DNA of 40,938 bases from an uncultured Thiodictyon sp. (GCA_903837595.1 CAILVI010000289.1:1-40938), one strand, 5' to 3'. Positions 16,378 to 23,853 are shown, counted from the stretch's first letter. A program made the numbers and translations. The notes: generated by a model not told the origin, from the sequence alone.

Positions 16378-16393
16378 TGGCACGTCGTATGCT
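16378..16393 (+). promoter_or_regulatory. Sigma-54-type promoter upstream of gvpA
   Basis: TGGCAC-GTCGT-ATGCT has a perfect -24 hexamer and the essential GC at -12 with exact spacing. It is preceded by a strongly AT-rich stretch (GTATTTTATTTATTTTAGCG, 16334-16353). The predicted start is about 180 bases before gvpA, leaving a long leader in which I see no gene. The region from 16078 to this point also has no supported gene. Confidence 0.6.
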
Positions 16394-16587
16394 TTATTCC
16401 AACCAAGCGACCGAGCCGGCAGGATGCCACACCGGGAAGCCCTGACCCCGTTAATCGAAGTGAGCGGATCAGGTGCCTCGATCGGCGGGGATGGGTGTGA
16501 ATGGATTCGGCATGCGACCCAGGCCCGGTAGGTTCGCTTCCGACGCACATCATGTGCATTTATTCTGACGTTCAGAGGGTTAATAAA

Positions 16588-16806
16588 ATGGCAAAAGTCG
16601 CCAACTCCACCGATTCTTCCAGCCTGGCCGAAGTCGTTGACCGCATCCTGGACAAGGGCATCGTGATTGATGCGTGGTTGAAAGTCTCCCTGGTCGGTAT
16701 CGAGCTGCTCGCCGTCGAAGCCCGCGTGGTCATCGCCTCGGTCGAGACGTACCTGAAGTATGCCGAGGCGATTGGCCTCACCGCCCCCGCCGCCGCGCCG
16801 GCCTGA
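16588..16806 (+). CDS. gvpA: Gas vesicle structural protein GvpA
   Basis: A 72-residue rib protein that forms the gas vesicle shell. The core [40 protein letters not shown] and [14 protein letters not shown] is nearly the family consensus, with a short Ala/Pro tail. The ATG at 16588 is preceded by AGAGGG at 8 bases; an in-frame upstream ATG (16501) would add 29 residues not found in GvpA. A hairpin follows the stop, consistent with high gvpA expression and reduced read-through. Gas vesicles give buoyancy and are known in planktonic purple sulfur bacteria. Confidence 0.98.
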   Translation: MAKVANSTDSSSLAEVVDRILDKGIVIDAWLKVSLVGIELLAVEARVVIASVETYLKYAEAIGLTAPAAAPA

Positions 16807-16825
16807 TAGCGCATTGCGCGCTTGG

Positions 16826-16869
16826 GAGATGCCGTTGTGATGCCCTAGGCATGCGGGCGGCATCTCTTT
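16826..16869 (+). terminator. Hairpin terminator/attenuator after gvpA
   Basis: GAGATGCCG (16826-16834) pairs with CGGCATCTC (16858-16866), with an inner ATGCC/GGCAT stem, followed by TTT. It sits 20 bases after the gvpA stop and before the next gvp genes, suggesting partial termination that favours gvpA mRNA. Confidence 0.7.
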
Positions 16870-16968
16870 AACCGGGTCGAGTGGTCAACCGCACGACCCC
16901 GGTTTTCGGCTGTGCGGGATTCCACTTGCTCCTGGTACGATTCCATAAGTAATGACTGGGAGCAAGCA

Positions 16969-17346
16969 ATGGGCCGTTTTGCCGAGGACATGGCGCGACT
17001 GCGCGACGAGATCGAAGTGGAGCGTAGCGCCCGCCAAACCCTGATTGCCGATACCCGCGAGGACGTAGCGGGCGCTGCACAGGCCTTCATGAGCGACCTG
17101 AAAGACAGCGTGCAGACGCTGCAGGCCGATTTCCGTGACGCACACGCGAGCATGGTCGAGGCTGCGCGTGCCGATCGCGTCGCCTTCCTGGACCAACTCG
17201 GGGGCAGTGTCGCTGAGCTTCAGCGCGAGACGGTCTCGCTGGTCAATGATTTGGCCGATGAGCGTCAGGCTGGCCGCCAGGCTTGGCGGGGGGCGGTCGC
17301 CAAGTCCCGCGTGTTGCCGGCCCAACTGAGGGCGAAGACCAAGTGA
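16969..17346 (+). CDS. Coiled-coil gas-vesicle cluster protein with 33-residue periodicity (GvpC-like)
   Basis: A 125-residue, charged, almost wholly helical protein between gvpA and gvpF/L. The ATG at 16969 has GGGAG six bases upstream. Two segments align without gaps at exactly 33 residues' distance: residues 39-71 (AFMSDLKDSVQTLQADF...) and 72-104 (AFLDQLGGSVAELQRET...), sharing AF, L, SV, L, Q and the final R; a weaker AW at 105-106 begins a third unit. Cyanobacterial GvpC, which stiffens vesicles from outside, is also built of 33-residue helical repeats. I do not recognise a named family, so the GvpC-like role is inference from period, composition and position. Its stop overlaps the next start (GTGA). 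Confidence 0.75.
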   Translation: MGRFAEDMARLRDEIEVERSARQTLIADTREDVAGAAQAFMSDLKDSVQTLQADFRDAHASMVEAARADRVAFLDQLGGSVAELQRETVSLVNDLADERQAGRQAWRGAVAKSRVLPAQLRAKTK

Positions 17347-18110
17347 CAGACAAGGCGAATAATTCGAGCGCGGCGGCCGGGCGCTATATCTACGCGATCG
17401 TCTCCGATCAGGGCCAGCAAAGCCTGGGGCCCATCGGGCTTGAGGGGGCCGAGGTTTACACCATCGCAGATGCGGGTGTCGCTGCGGTGGTCAGCAATCT
17501 GAAGGCCGCCCGCATCCGCCCTCAGCGCCGCAATATGGCCGCCCATCAGGAGGTGCTGAAGCAACTGCTGCAAACGGTGACGCCCCTGCCGACTGCCTTC
17601 GGCCTGCTGGCGGACGATGACGCCGGACTCGTGCGCATCCTGCGGGACAACCACGAGGTCTTCGTGGACCAACTCAAACGGGTGGCGGATTGCGTGGAGA
17701 TGGGGCTGCGCGTGACCTGGGACGTCCCCAATATCTTTGAGTACTTCGTCGCCGCCCACCCGCAATTGCAGGAACTGCGCGATGACTTCTTCAGCGGCGG
17801 CAGTAATCTGACCCAGGACCAGATGATCACCTTGGGTAGCCGCTTTGGGGCCCTGCTGGACGAGGACCGTGAGACCTATACCGAACAGGTCGAGACCGCA
17901 CTGCGCACCTGCTGCCGCGAGATCAAGCGCAACAAATGCCGCTCCGAAAAAGAGGTCATGAACCTGGCCTGCCTGGTGCGCCGCGACGACTTGCAGCGGT
18001 TCGAAGAGGTGGTTGGCCAGGCGGCTCACCCCTTCGATGACAATTACGCCTTTGACTTCACCGGGCCGTGGGCGCCGCACAACTTCGTGGAGATGGACAT
18101 CCAGCTCTGA
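17343..18110 (+). CDS. Gas vesicle protein GvpF/GvpL family
   Basis: An accessory protein of 255 residues needed for gas vesicle assembly. It starts with GTG inside the previous stop (GTGA overlap). The first domain begins RYIYAIVSDQGQ and contains VYTIADAGVAAVVSNL and VTPLPTAFGLLADDDAGLVRIL; the C-terminal part ends FDFTGPWAPHNFVEMDIQL, matching the family's typical F.ysGPWPPyhF ending. GvpF and GvpL are paralogous and cannot be separated by eye. No other gvp gene (N, J, K, G) follows; the next gene is on the opposite strand. Confidence 0.95.
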   Translation: MTDKANNSSAAAGRYIYAIVSDQGQQSLGPIGLEGAEVYTIADAGVAAVVSNLKAARIRPQRRNMAAHQEVLKQLLQTVTPLPTAFGLLADDDAGLVRILRDNHEVFVDQLKRVADCVEMGLRVTWDVPNIFEYFVAAHPQLQELRDDFFSGGSNLTQDQMITLGSRFGALLDEDRETYTEQVETALRTCCREIKRNKCRSEKEVMNLACLVRRDDLQRFEEVVGQAAHPFDDNYAFDFTGPWAPHNFVEMDIQL

Positions 18111-18137
18111 TCGCGCGGCAGCGCCGCACTCCAACCC

Positions 18138-18185
18138 CTCGTGACACCGCTGCGCGGTGTCACGCCTGTGTTAGGCGCTCTGCGC
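18138..18185 (+). repeat. Interspersed hairpin repeat, copy 2 (3' of gvpF/L)
   Basis: Shares 32 plus 12 identical bases with the minus-strand copy at 7025-7074. The core GTGACACCGC-TGC-GCGGTGTCAC (18141-18163) begins 30 bases after the gvpF/L stop and may end the gvp transcript. Confidence 0.85.
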
Positions 18186-18247
18186 GTCTAGCGCCGATGG
18201 CGGCCGTGATGCTCAAGACCCTCTGACGCGCTGGACTTGCGACGACC

Positions 18248-19387
18248 TCATTGCGCTGCCGGCCGCGACTGGGCGGCGAAAAACCGCATCATTTCCCGTG
18301 ACGCATCTGGTCCCCGGCCGTCGGTGAAACGGCCGCGGCGGCTGCCGCCGGACCAGGCGTGACCCGCCCCGTGCACCAGCCACTGCTCGGCCACCGGGGT
18401 TCCGTCGGGGCCTTCATGCACTGTCTGGGTATAGGCATGGCCGGTCCCTGCCTGCCCCCTATTGACCTTAGCTGAGGCCTGCGCCGCGATGGACTGAGTC
18501 ATGAGCTGGTCACTGTTGCGCGGATGGACCGTGTCGTCGCGGTCGCCGTGGAACACGATAATCGGTACTCCTTGCAGGTCTGCATTGGCGGGTGCTGTGC
18601 CGCCGCCCCGCATGACCGCCATCCCCGACAGCATGTCGGTCGCCGCCGCATAAGGCACGCCGGAGTGGACGCCAATCGCGGCGTAGAGATCGGAATAGGT
18701 GGCGCCCATGATCGCCGCCATCGCCCCGCCGGCCGACATGCCGGCACAATAGACCCGAGTCGGATCAACCTGATAGGTCGCCATTATCTCTCGGGTCATG
18801 CCCGCGATGATGGCCGGCTCACCCTGGTCGCGCTGTTGATCGCCCGCGTTGAACCAATTCCAGCACCCGCTGCCGTTGGCCGCCGGATACAGCACCAGGC
18901 AGGGCTCTTGCTCCGCCATCAGATTCAACCGGGTGCCGGCGGCGAAGTCGTCCGGGTCCTGGCCGCAGCCGTGCAGCATAACCACCAGCGGCAGGGCCTG
19001 ACCCCGGTAGGTGGTCGGGACATACAGTTTGTAGGCGCGGGTGCCGTCATGATTGGTGAACGAGCCGGCCAGGAACTGGCCCGCAACGGGAGCCCCGCCG
19101 GGGGCTGATAGCGGCACTTCGTTAACCGCCCCTGCCGGCGGTGTGGCAACCCCCAACCGGGCCAGCAAGTCCGGGACGAATCTGCCGACCGTGCCGACCG
19201 GGTTTGCTGTGCTGTCCAGTGGCGCGGTGCCGACGCCCCGGGCGGCAGGGGCGCCGGCCCAGGTGCCTGCCGCCATCAGGTCCCACAGCGTTTGCTGAAT
19301 CTTGCCGGTGGCGGCGACTGCCCCGTCCTGTTGCAGCAGTGACATCGCCTCGCGCATGCCGGCGAGTATCTGTTCGTTCATCTTCAT
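18248..19387 (-). CDS. PHB-depolymerase-family esterase
   Basis: An alpha/beta-hydrolase of 379 residues. It starts at MKMNEQILAGMREAM, preceded by AGGAG; an upstream in-frame extension overlaps the regulator gene and is Arg/Trp-rich. The N-terminal 100 residues form a linker typical of the family's intracellular members, with no signal peptide. Catalytic features are the oxyanion segment HGCGQ (139-143), nucleophile GMSAG (S218), acid in HGDRDD (D282 or D284) and HGAGHAWSGG (H343). Family members hydrolyse polyhydroxyalkanoates or related esters; the true substrate is uncertain. It lies 16 bases after a ribbon-helix-helix regulator gene, so the two form an operon. Confidence 0.9.
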   Translation of the reverse strand: MKMNEQILAGMREAMSLLQQDGAVAATGKIQQTLWDLMAAGTWAGAPAARGVGTAPLDSTANPVGTVGRFVPDLLARLGVATPPAGAVNEVPLSAPGGAPVAGQFLAGSFTNHDGTRAYKLYVPTTYRGQALPLVVMLHGCGQDPDDFAAGTRLNLMAEQEPCLVLYPAANGSGCWNWFNAGDQQRDQGEPAIIAGMTREIMATYQVDPTRVYCAGMSAGGAMAAIMGATYSDLYAAIGVHSGVPYAAATDMLSGMAVMRGGGTAPANADLQGVPIIVFHGDRDDTVHPRNSDQLMTQSIAAQASAKVNRGQAGTGHAYTQTVHEGPDGTPVAEQWLVHGAGHAWSGGSRRGRFTDGRGPDASREMMRFFAAQSRPAAQ

Positions 19388-19403
19388 CTGCTCCTGTGTG
19401 GGG

Positions 19404-19817
19404 TTAGCGGATACGTCCGGCGAGCGCAGTCTTGACGGCCGGGCTGGCGTGCAGGGCGCCCAGCACGACCAGCGACTCGATGGTGGCCAGGGCCAATTCC
19501 GGCGACACATCGGCGCCGATGCTGGCTAGGCCCAGCACCTGAATCTGCAGCCGCTGCCCCGCCTGCTGTACCGCCTCCAGATCGGCGCGTGAATAATGTT
19601 GCAGACCAAGCACCAAACTCTTCCGGGCGATGGTCTGGCGCAGCGCCTCGGCGTGCGTGGCCAGTTGGTTACGGATCGCGGTGCGGATCAGGTCGGTGCG
19701 GTTGGAGTAAAAGCCCTCTTGGACCAGGAGGTCGATCTGTCCGAGATCGACGAGTCCCAGGTTGATGGTGATTTTCTCGCTCTCGGCAATCTTCGGGGAA
19801 ATCGCGTGTACGCTCAT
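19404..19817 (-). CDS. Ribbon-helix-helix (CopG-type) regulator
   Basis: A 137-residue protein. Residues about 14-55 (EKITINLGLVDLGQIDLLVQ, then EGFYSNRTDLIRTAIRNQLA) have the strand-helix-helix pattern of ribbon-helix-helix DNA-binding proteins; the remainder is helical and of unknown role. It is the first gene of a two-gene operon with the esterase. Its own promoter overlaps a perfect inverted repeat, which suggests autorepression. It may regulate storage-polymer breakdown, by neighbourhood only. Confidence 0.78.
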   Translation of the reverse strand: MSVHAISPKIAESEKITINLGLVDLGQIDLLVQEGFYSNRTDLIRTAIRNQLATHAEALRQTIARKSLVLGLQHYSRADLEAVQQAGQRLQIQVLGLASIGADVSPELALATIESLVVLGALHASPAVKTALAGRIR

Positions 19818-19827
19818 CTCGGGTGTC

Positions 19828-19885
19828 TACCATCCGCAGGCCATCTGTATGGATGGTATATTAGGCCATCGTTGGCGCCTGTCAA
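19828..19885 (-). promoter_or_regulatory. Promoter and operator of the regulator-esterase operon
   Basis: On the minus strand TTGACA (19885-19880) and TAATAT (19863-19858) form a promoter with 16-base spacing. The inverted repeat TACCATCC/GGATGGTA (19828-19835 and 19851-19858, 15 bases apart) overlaps the -10 box and start, and GGCCATC occurs twice as a direct repeat (19839 and 19863). This is an apt binding site for the ribbon-helix-helix protein. Confidence 0.65.
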
Positions 19886-20040
19886 GGTGGCGTTTGCCGC
19901 CTGTCGGGCGGTATGGGTTGGGTCATGGGAGCTATCTCCTTGCAGCAAGACGGATCGGCGGGGTCAGGTGTGAACCTCGGTGCGATCCGCCGCGGTTGTG
20001 GTTACGGGCGGTCTCGGCCTCAATCGCCGGTGAGGTCGCC

Positions 20041-20141
20041 ACCGTGAGGACAAGGACTTTGCTATGCTCCGCGCTCGGACGGTGCGATTCGGTAACCGGT
20101 GCCATCAGCGTGATCGATATGCAAGTTCTACACTGGCCTTT
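20041..20141 (+). repeat. Upstream block of the glycosyltransferase gene, duplicated at 23591-23691
   Basis: In the 350 bases before the glycosyltransferase gene no gene is supported. This 101-base block aligns without gaps to 23591-23691 (for example GAGGACAAGG, TTTGCTAT and the GCARGTTCT...GGCCTTT end), though diverged in the middle. It probably holds the promoter; TTTGCTAT-like bases are shared by both copies. Confidence 0.7.
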
Positions 20142-20236
20142 GCGCCCGCCAACATGCGCCCCGCGTCACGCCTTGCACGCCTCTGCCGACTGTGCGGCTT
20201 TTCCTGCCTGTCGGTCCTGCCGGGTGCGGTGACGCC

Positions 20237-21694
20237 ATGATCAACCTGATGCGTCGTCACCCGCGCTTCTTCGTCTATGCCTGCGCGGCCGCGGCTGCAC
20301 TGCGGCTGTGCTGCGTCCTCTGGTTTCCGGTCAGCTTCGACGACGACACCGTCTATTATGCCGAGTTGGGCCGTAATGCCTTCCAGTATGGCACCTACGG
20401 CAGCCTGGTCGACGGCACCGTGATCCCCACCGATGTGCGGCTGCCGGGATACCCGGCCTTTCTCGCCGCGGTCTTTGCGGTCTTTGGCGATCAGCACTAT
20501 CGACCGGTCTTGCTCATCCAGGTCCTGGTTGATCTCGGCTCCTGTCTGCTGATGGCTGGAATCGCACTGGTGCTGATGGGCGAGGGGGCGGCGCTGGCCG
20601 TCTTGCTGCTGGCGGCGCTCTGTCCCTTCACGGCCAATTATGCCGCGGTGGCACTGACCGAGACCTGGTCGATCTTTTTCACCTCGCTCGCGTTGTGGGC
20701 TGCCGTCAAAGGGAACGCTGTTCTGCGGGGAGGCGCGGGAATCGGGCTGAGCTGGTGGCTGGTCTGCGGCCTGGCCATCGGCGCCGCCACCCTGTTGCGA
20801 CCGGACGGGATCATGCTCTTGATGGCCCTGGGGGTGTTTCTGACCTGGCGGCTGTTGCGCGCACCAGAGAAACGGCAAGTCCTGACGGCGGGCACCGCCA
20901 GCGCGCTTGTCGTGGTGCTCATGCTGACGCCCTGGACGTGGCGCAACTGGGTTACCTTCCACGAGCTTCAGCCCCTGGCGCCGCGCAATTTCACTGCGCC
21001 AGCGGAATACTCACCGGTGGGCTTCTACCGCTGGTACAAGACCTGGCCGGCCGAGTTCGCCACCCTTTACGATGTGTTCTGGAAGGTCAATTCAGTCGCT
21101 CCCGCCCCCGAGCCGATCGTGCTCGACGAGGTGCCGTCCCTGGCGTGGGACACGCCACCAGAGGGTGAACGGACGCTCGCGCTCTTTCGGACACTGAACG
21201 AGACCTCCCAGCTCAGTCCCGAATTGGATGCCCAATTCGGCGCGCTGGCCGCGGAGCGGATCGCTCGCGACCCGCTGCGCTACTATCTGTACCTGCCGGT
21301 CTTTCGCATCGCGGACATCTGGCTGCGTCCCCGCACCGAACAATTCTATGATGGCGAGCGGGAGCTCTTGTTCGATCAATACTGGTGGCGGTTCGAGTCG
21401 GTCGGCCAGTCGCTCTTCTCGATTGGCTATGCGCTGCTCAATGCGCTGCTGCTGGCGGTGGCCGTCATGGGGATGTGGAGCTTCCGGCGGGCGCCGGGGG
21501 CCGGGCTGCTGATCGGCTTCGTCGCCCTGCGCTCGGCCTTTCTGGGGACGTTGGAGAATCCCGAGCCCCGGTATGTACTGGAGTGCTTCCCGGTGATCCT
21601 GGTCTTTGCCGGGGCGCAGATCGAGGTAATGCTCAGGGCAGTAGCAAGAGCGGCCGGGTCGCGTGCCGCGCCAGGGTGCGGGCGGCCGATTTGA
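20237..21694 (+). CDS. GT-C family membrane glycosyltransferase (ArnT/PMT-like)
   Basis: An integral membrane protein of 485 residues with about ten hydrophobic helices. After the first helix comes the acidic loop FDDDTVYYAELGRNAFQYGT, typical of the catalytic Asp loop of GT39/GT83-type enzymes that use polyprenyl-phosphate sugars, and RLPGYPAFLAAVFAVFG and NYAAVALTETWSIFF follow the same pattern. Substrate and acceptor (lipid A, protein or polysaccharide) cannot be read from sequence. ATG 20237 is chosen because the helix begins right after it. The 3' 62 bases overlap the convergent uspA-like gene. A decayed copy lies at 23591-23853. Confidence 0.85.
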   Translation: MINLMRRHPRFFVYACAAAAALRLCCVLWFPVSFDDDTVYYAELGRNAFQYGTYGSLVDGTVIPTDVRLPGYPAFLAAVFAVFGDQHYRPVLLIQVLVDLGSCLLMAGIALVLMGEGAALAVLLLAALCPFTANYAAVALTETWSIFFTSLALWAAVKGNAVLRGGAGIGLSWWLVCGLAIGAATLLRPDGIMLLMALGVFLTWRLLRAPEKRQVLTAGTASALVVVLMLTPWTWRNWVTFHELQPLAPRNFTAPAEYSPVGFYRWYKTWPAEFATLYDVFWKVNSVAPAPEPIVLDEVPSLAWDTPPEGERTLALFRTLNETSQLSPELDAQFGALAAERIARDPLRYYLYLPVFRIADIWLRPRTEQFYDGERELLFDQYWWRFESVGQSLFSIGYALLNALLLAVAVMGMWSFRRAPGAGLLIGFVALRSAFLGTLENPEPRYVLECFPVILVFAGAQIEVMLRAVARAAGSRAAPGCGRPI

Positions 21695-22085
21695 GGCTGG
21701 GTCTGCCGCTGACCTGAAAGGTGCGCCGGCCGAAGATGAAAAGGTCCGTTTGCGGGTCGTTGAGGCGAGCGAGCAGGACCCGGACCGGATCGCCCACGGC
21801 CAGCTCGAAGCGGGCGTCGCCGAGCCCCGCGGCGGCCGCCGTGAACTGGCCGCGCGCCGCCTGCGCCTGCGCGTCCTGCTCGCGTCCGATGTGGTCCAGA
21901 AACCCCTGGCGCGCGTTGCTGGATGACTGCCAGTCGTTGCCGATGAAGTCCGCCCAGCCGGTGTCGATGACAAAGATGCCCGTCAGGGTGGAGTCCCCCT
22001 GACGGGCCAGCCAGCGCGCGTGCCCCAGGGCCGCGGCGCAGGCCTGCGAGCCGTCGACCGCGACCAGGATGTGGCCGAAGCACAC
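21633..22085 (-). CDS. Universal stress protein (UspA family)
   Basis: A single UspA domain of about 150 residues: GHILVAVDGSQACAAALGHA at the N-terminus, GDPVRVLLARLNDPQTDLFI in the middle, and a C-terminal ARTLARHATRPLLLLP. The nucleotide-binding G-2x-G-9x-G(S/T) motif is not evident; the equivalent part reads GRRTFQVSGRPSLKSAART. I prefer the GTG at 22085, giving a family-like start and GGGA just upstream; a TTG at 22106 overlapping the previous stop is possible. It is the last gene of an operon with a small membrane protein and a YeiH-type transporter, suggesting a role tied to that transporter. Confidence 0.87.
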   Translation of the reverse strand: MCFGHILVAVDGSQACAAALGHARWLARQGDSTLTGIFVIDTGWADFIGNDWQSSSNARQGFLDHIGREQDAQAQAARGQFTAAAAGLGDARFELAVGDPVRVLLARLNDPQTDLFIFGRRTFQVSGRPSLKSAARTLARHATRPLLLLP

Positions 22086-22102
22086 CGCTGGTCCCGGCGG
22101 CC

Positions 22103-22333
22103 TCAACGCCCGGGCGCCGCGCCCGGGCCGGGGAGTGCCGGGGGCGCGGCCGGCGCCGGTTTGGCGGCGGCAGGCGGTTTCATGAAGACGGTCAGTACCA
22201 CCACCACGACGACCACCAGGACCGCGAGCGCGATGGCACCCAGGTCCTCGGCGCGGTCGCTGCGGAACAGCGTCATGGTGCCGCGGTCGCCCGCTGCCCC
22301 GATGGTCTCGCTGCCGGTATGTTCATTGGCCAT
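22103..22333 (-). CDS. Small single-pass membrane protein of unknown function
   Basis: A 76-residue protein with a polar N-terminus (MANEHTGSETIGAAGDRGTM), one very Val-rich membrane helix (LGAIALAVLVVVVVVVLTVF) and a Pro/Ala tail. The ATG has GGGAG about eight bases upstream. It lies 15 bases after the yeiH stop and just before the uspA gene, so it is part of that operon. No family recognised; an accessory subunit of the transporter is a guess. Confidence 0.72.
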   Translation of the reverse strand: MANEHTGSETIGAAGDRGTMTLFRSDRAEDLGAIALAVLVVVVVVVLTVFMKPPAAAKPAPAAPPALPGPGAAPGR

Positions 22334-22348
22334 GAGTCTCTCCCGTGT

Positions 22349-23485
22349 TCAGATGGCGACCAGATAGTCGCGGATCAGCAGCACCACCGCCAGCGCCAGC
22401 ACATATTTGGTCACGCCGACCAGCAGGCCGACCTTGAGCGGTGCACCCCCCGCCTGGGCCAGCTCTTTGAAATCGATATAGGCCCCCAGCCCGACCAGCC
22501 CGAAGCCGAAGATCCAGGTCATCCACAGGCGCAGCATCTTGATCGTGTCCGAGGCCGCCGGCCCGCCCTTGAGACCGACATCGCCGAAGGCCCCCAGGCT
22601 GGTCAGCAGGACCATGACCAGGAAGCCGATGACGAAGACCGGGAACTTTTCCACCAGCAGGGTGCCCAGGCCCTTGCGCTCGCCGGTCTCCCCGGTCTTG
22701 CCCGACCAATACCAGAGAGTGACCGCAAAGACCGCGAAGGGGATGGAGATGACCCGCATGATGTTCCAGATCTCGGCCACCGAGACCGCGCTCCCGGGCG
22801 TGACCTGGGGATTGAAGGCCAGGGCGGCGGCCAGTACCTGCCCGGAATTCAGTATTCCGGTCCCGACCCAGGCCCCGTATTGCAGGTCGGTGAGCCCCAG
22901 GGCATGGCCGATGAAGGGGCTGATGAACATGGTGAGGATGCCGAAACCCAGGATGGTGGCGATGGCATAGGCGACATGGGAGGCCTTGGCCTCCACCGCC
23001 GGTGCCGTGGCCACCGCGGCGCTCACCCCGCAGATGCTCAGCGCATTCGCCAGGACGGCGGTCATGGAGCGCTCGAGCCCGAAGACCCGGCCGAGCCATA
23101 GGACCAGGACTAGGCTCAGGATCACGAAGCCGCCGATCAGCAGGACCGCCATGGCCCCGAGTTGGACGATGGCCTGCACCGTGTAGAGCGACCCCAGCAG
23201 GATGATCCCGGTCTTGATCAGGAGGCGGGAGAGCTTGAACCCGTCCTCGAACAGGGCGGGGATGCGCCCGCGAAAGAGCAGATTGCGGTAGAGCAGGCCG
23301 GCGATGATGCCGAGGAGGATGTAATTGAGGTGGGTGACCTTGATCAGCCAGCCCTTCTGGCCGAAGACCACCGCGTCTGTCATCCAGGGTTCGATCCAGT
23401 TGCGGATGACGACCATGGTCAGCACGATCAGCGCCAGCCCCGGCAGCACGCGGGGCAGGCGTTTATAGAAGTCGATATCGGTCAT
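22349..23485 (-). CDS. YeiH/UPF0324 family putative sulfate exporter
   Basis: A polytopic inner-membrane protein of 378 residues. The ATG at 23485 has GAGGAGG five bases upstream. Family landmarks are LNYILLGIIAGLLYRNLLF near the N-terminus, LLIKTGIILLGSLYT, the central ANALSICGVSAAVATAPAVE and QYGAWVGTGILNSGQVLAAA, and AYIDFKELAQAGGAPLKVGL near the end. The family is named a putative sulfate exporter, but direct biochemical proof is thin. Export of sulfate would suit an organism that oxidises sulfide or thiosulfate. It leads an operon with a small membrane protein and a universal stress protein. Confidence 0.9.
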   Translation of the reverse strand: MTDIDFYKRLPRVLPGLALIVLTMVVIRNWIEPWMTDAVVFGQKGWLIKVTHLNYILLGIIAGLLYRNLLFRGRIPALFEDGFKLSRLLIKTGIILLGSLYTVQAIVQLGAMAVLLIGGFVILSLVLVLWLGRVFGLERSMTAVLANALSICGVSAAVATAPAVEAKASHVAYAIATILGFGILTMFISPFIGHALGLTDLQYGAWVGTGILNSGQVLAAALAFNPQVTPGSAVSVAEIWNIMRVISIPFAVFAVTLWYWSGKTGETGERKGLGTLLVEKFPVFVIGFLVMVLLTSLGAFGDVGLKGGPAASDTIKMLRLWMTWIFGFGLVGLGAYIDFKELAQAGGAPLKVGLLVGVTKYVLALAVVLLIRDYLVAI

Positions 23486-23590
23486 GTGGTCCTCCTCGTT
23501 CCCGGCGCTTGACGATTTATGCACCGCGGGTTCGGACGCGCCCCAAGCCCGCCCAAGACCCGCGCGGCCCGGCCAGAATAGGCGCGCGGC

Positions 23591-23853
23591 GACGCGAGGA
23601 CAAGGGATTTGCTATCCTGCGGGCTTCGTCACCACGCGGCGTTGCCGGCTGTCATTCGCTGGATTGCCACGCAGGTTCTCGGCCGGCCTTTACTTGTACC
23701 TGCCGGTCTTTCGCATCGCGGACCTGTGGCTGCGTCTACGCACCGAAAAATGCTATGATGGCCGGCGGGACCTGCCGTTCGATCAATACTGGTGGCGGTT
23801 GGAGTCGGTCGGCCAATCGTCCTTGTCGATTGGCGATGCGCTGCTCAATGCGC
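23591..23853 (+). pseudogene. Decayed duplicate of the GT-C glycosyltransferase gene
   Basis: Bases 23591-23691 match 20041-20141 (upstream region) and 23695-23853 match 21288-21446 (codons 351 onward) without gaps, the latter with about 18 mismatches in 159 by hand count. Relative to the intact gene, 1,143 bases including the start codon are missing. The remnant still reads YLPVFRIADLWLRLRTEKCY and FDQYWWRLESVGQSSLSIGD, but it has no start and breaks off abruptly. Confidence 0.88.
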
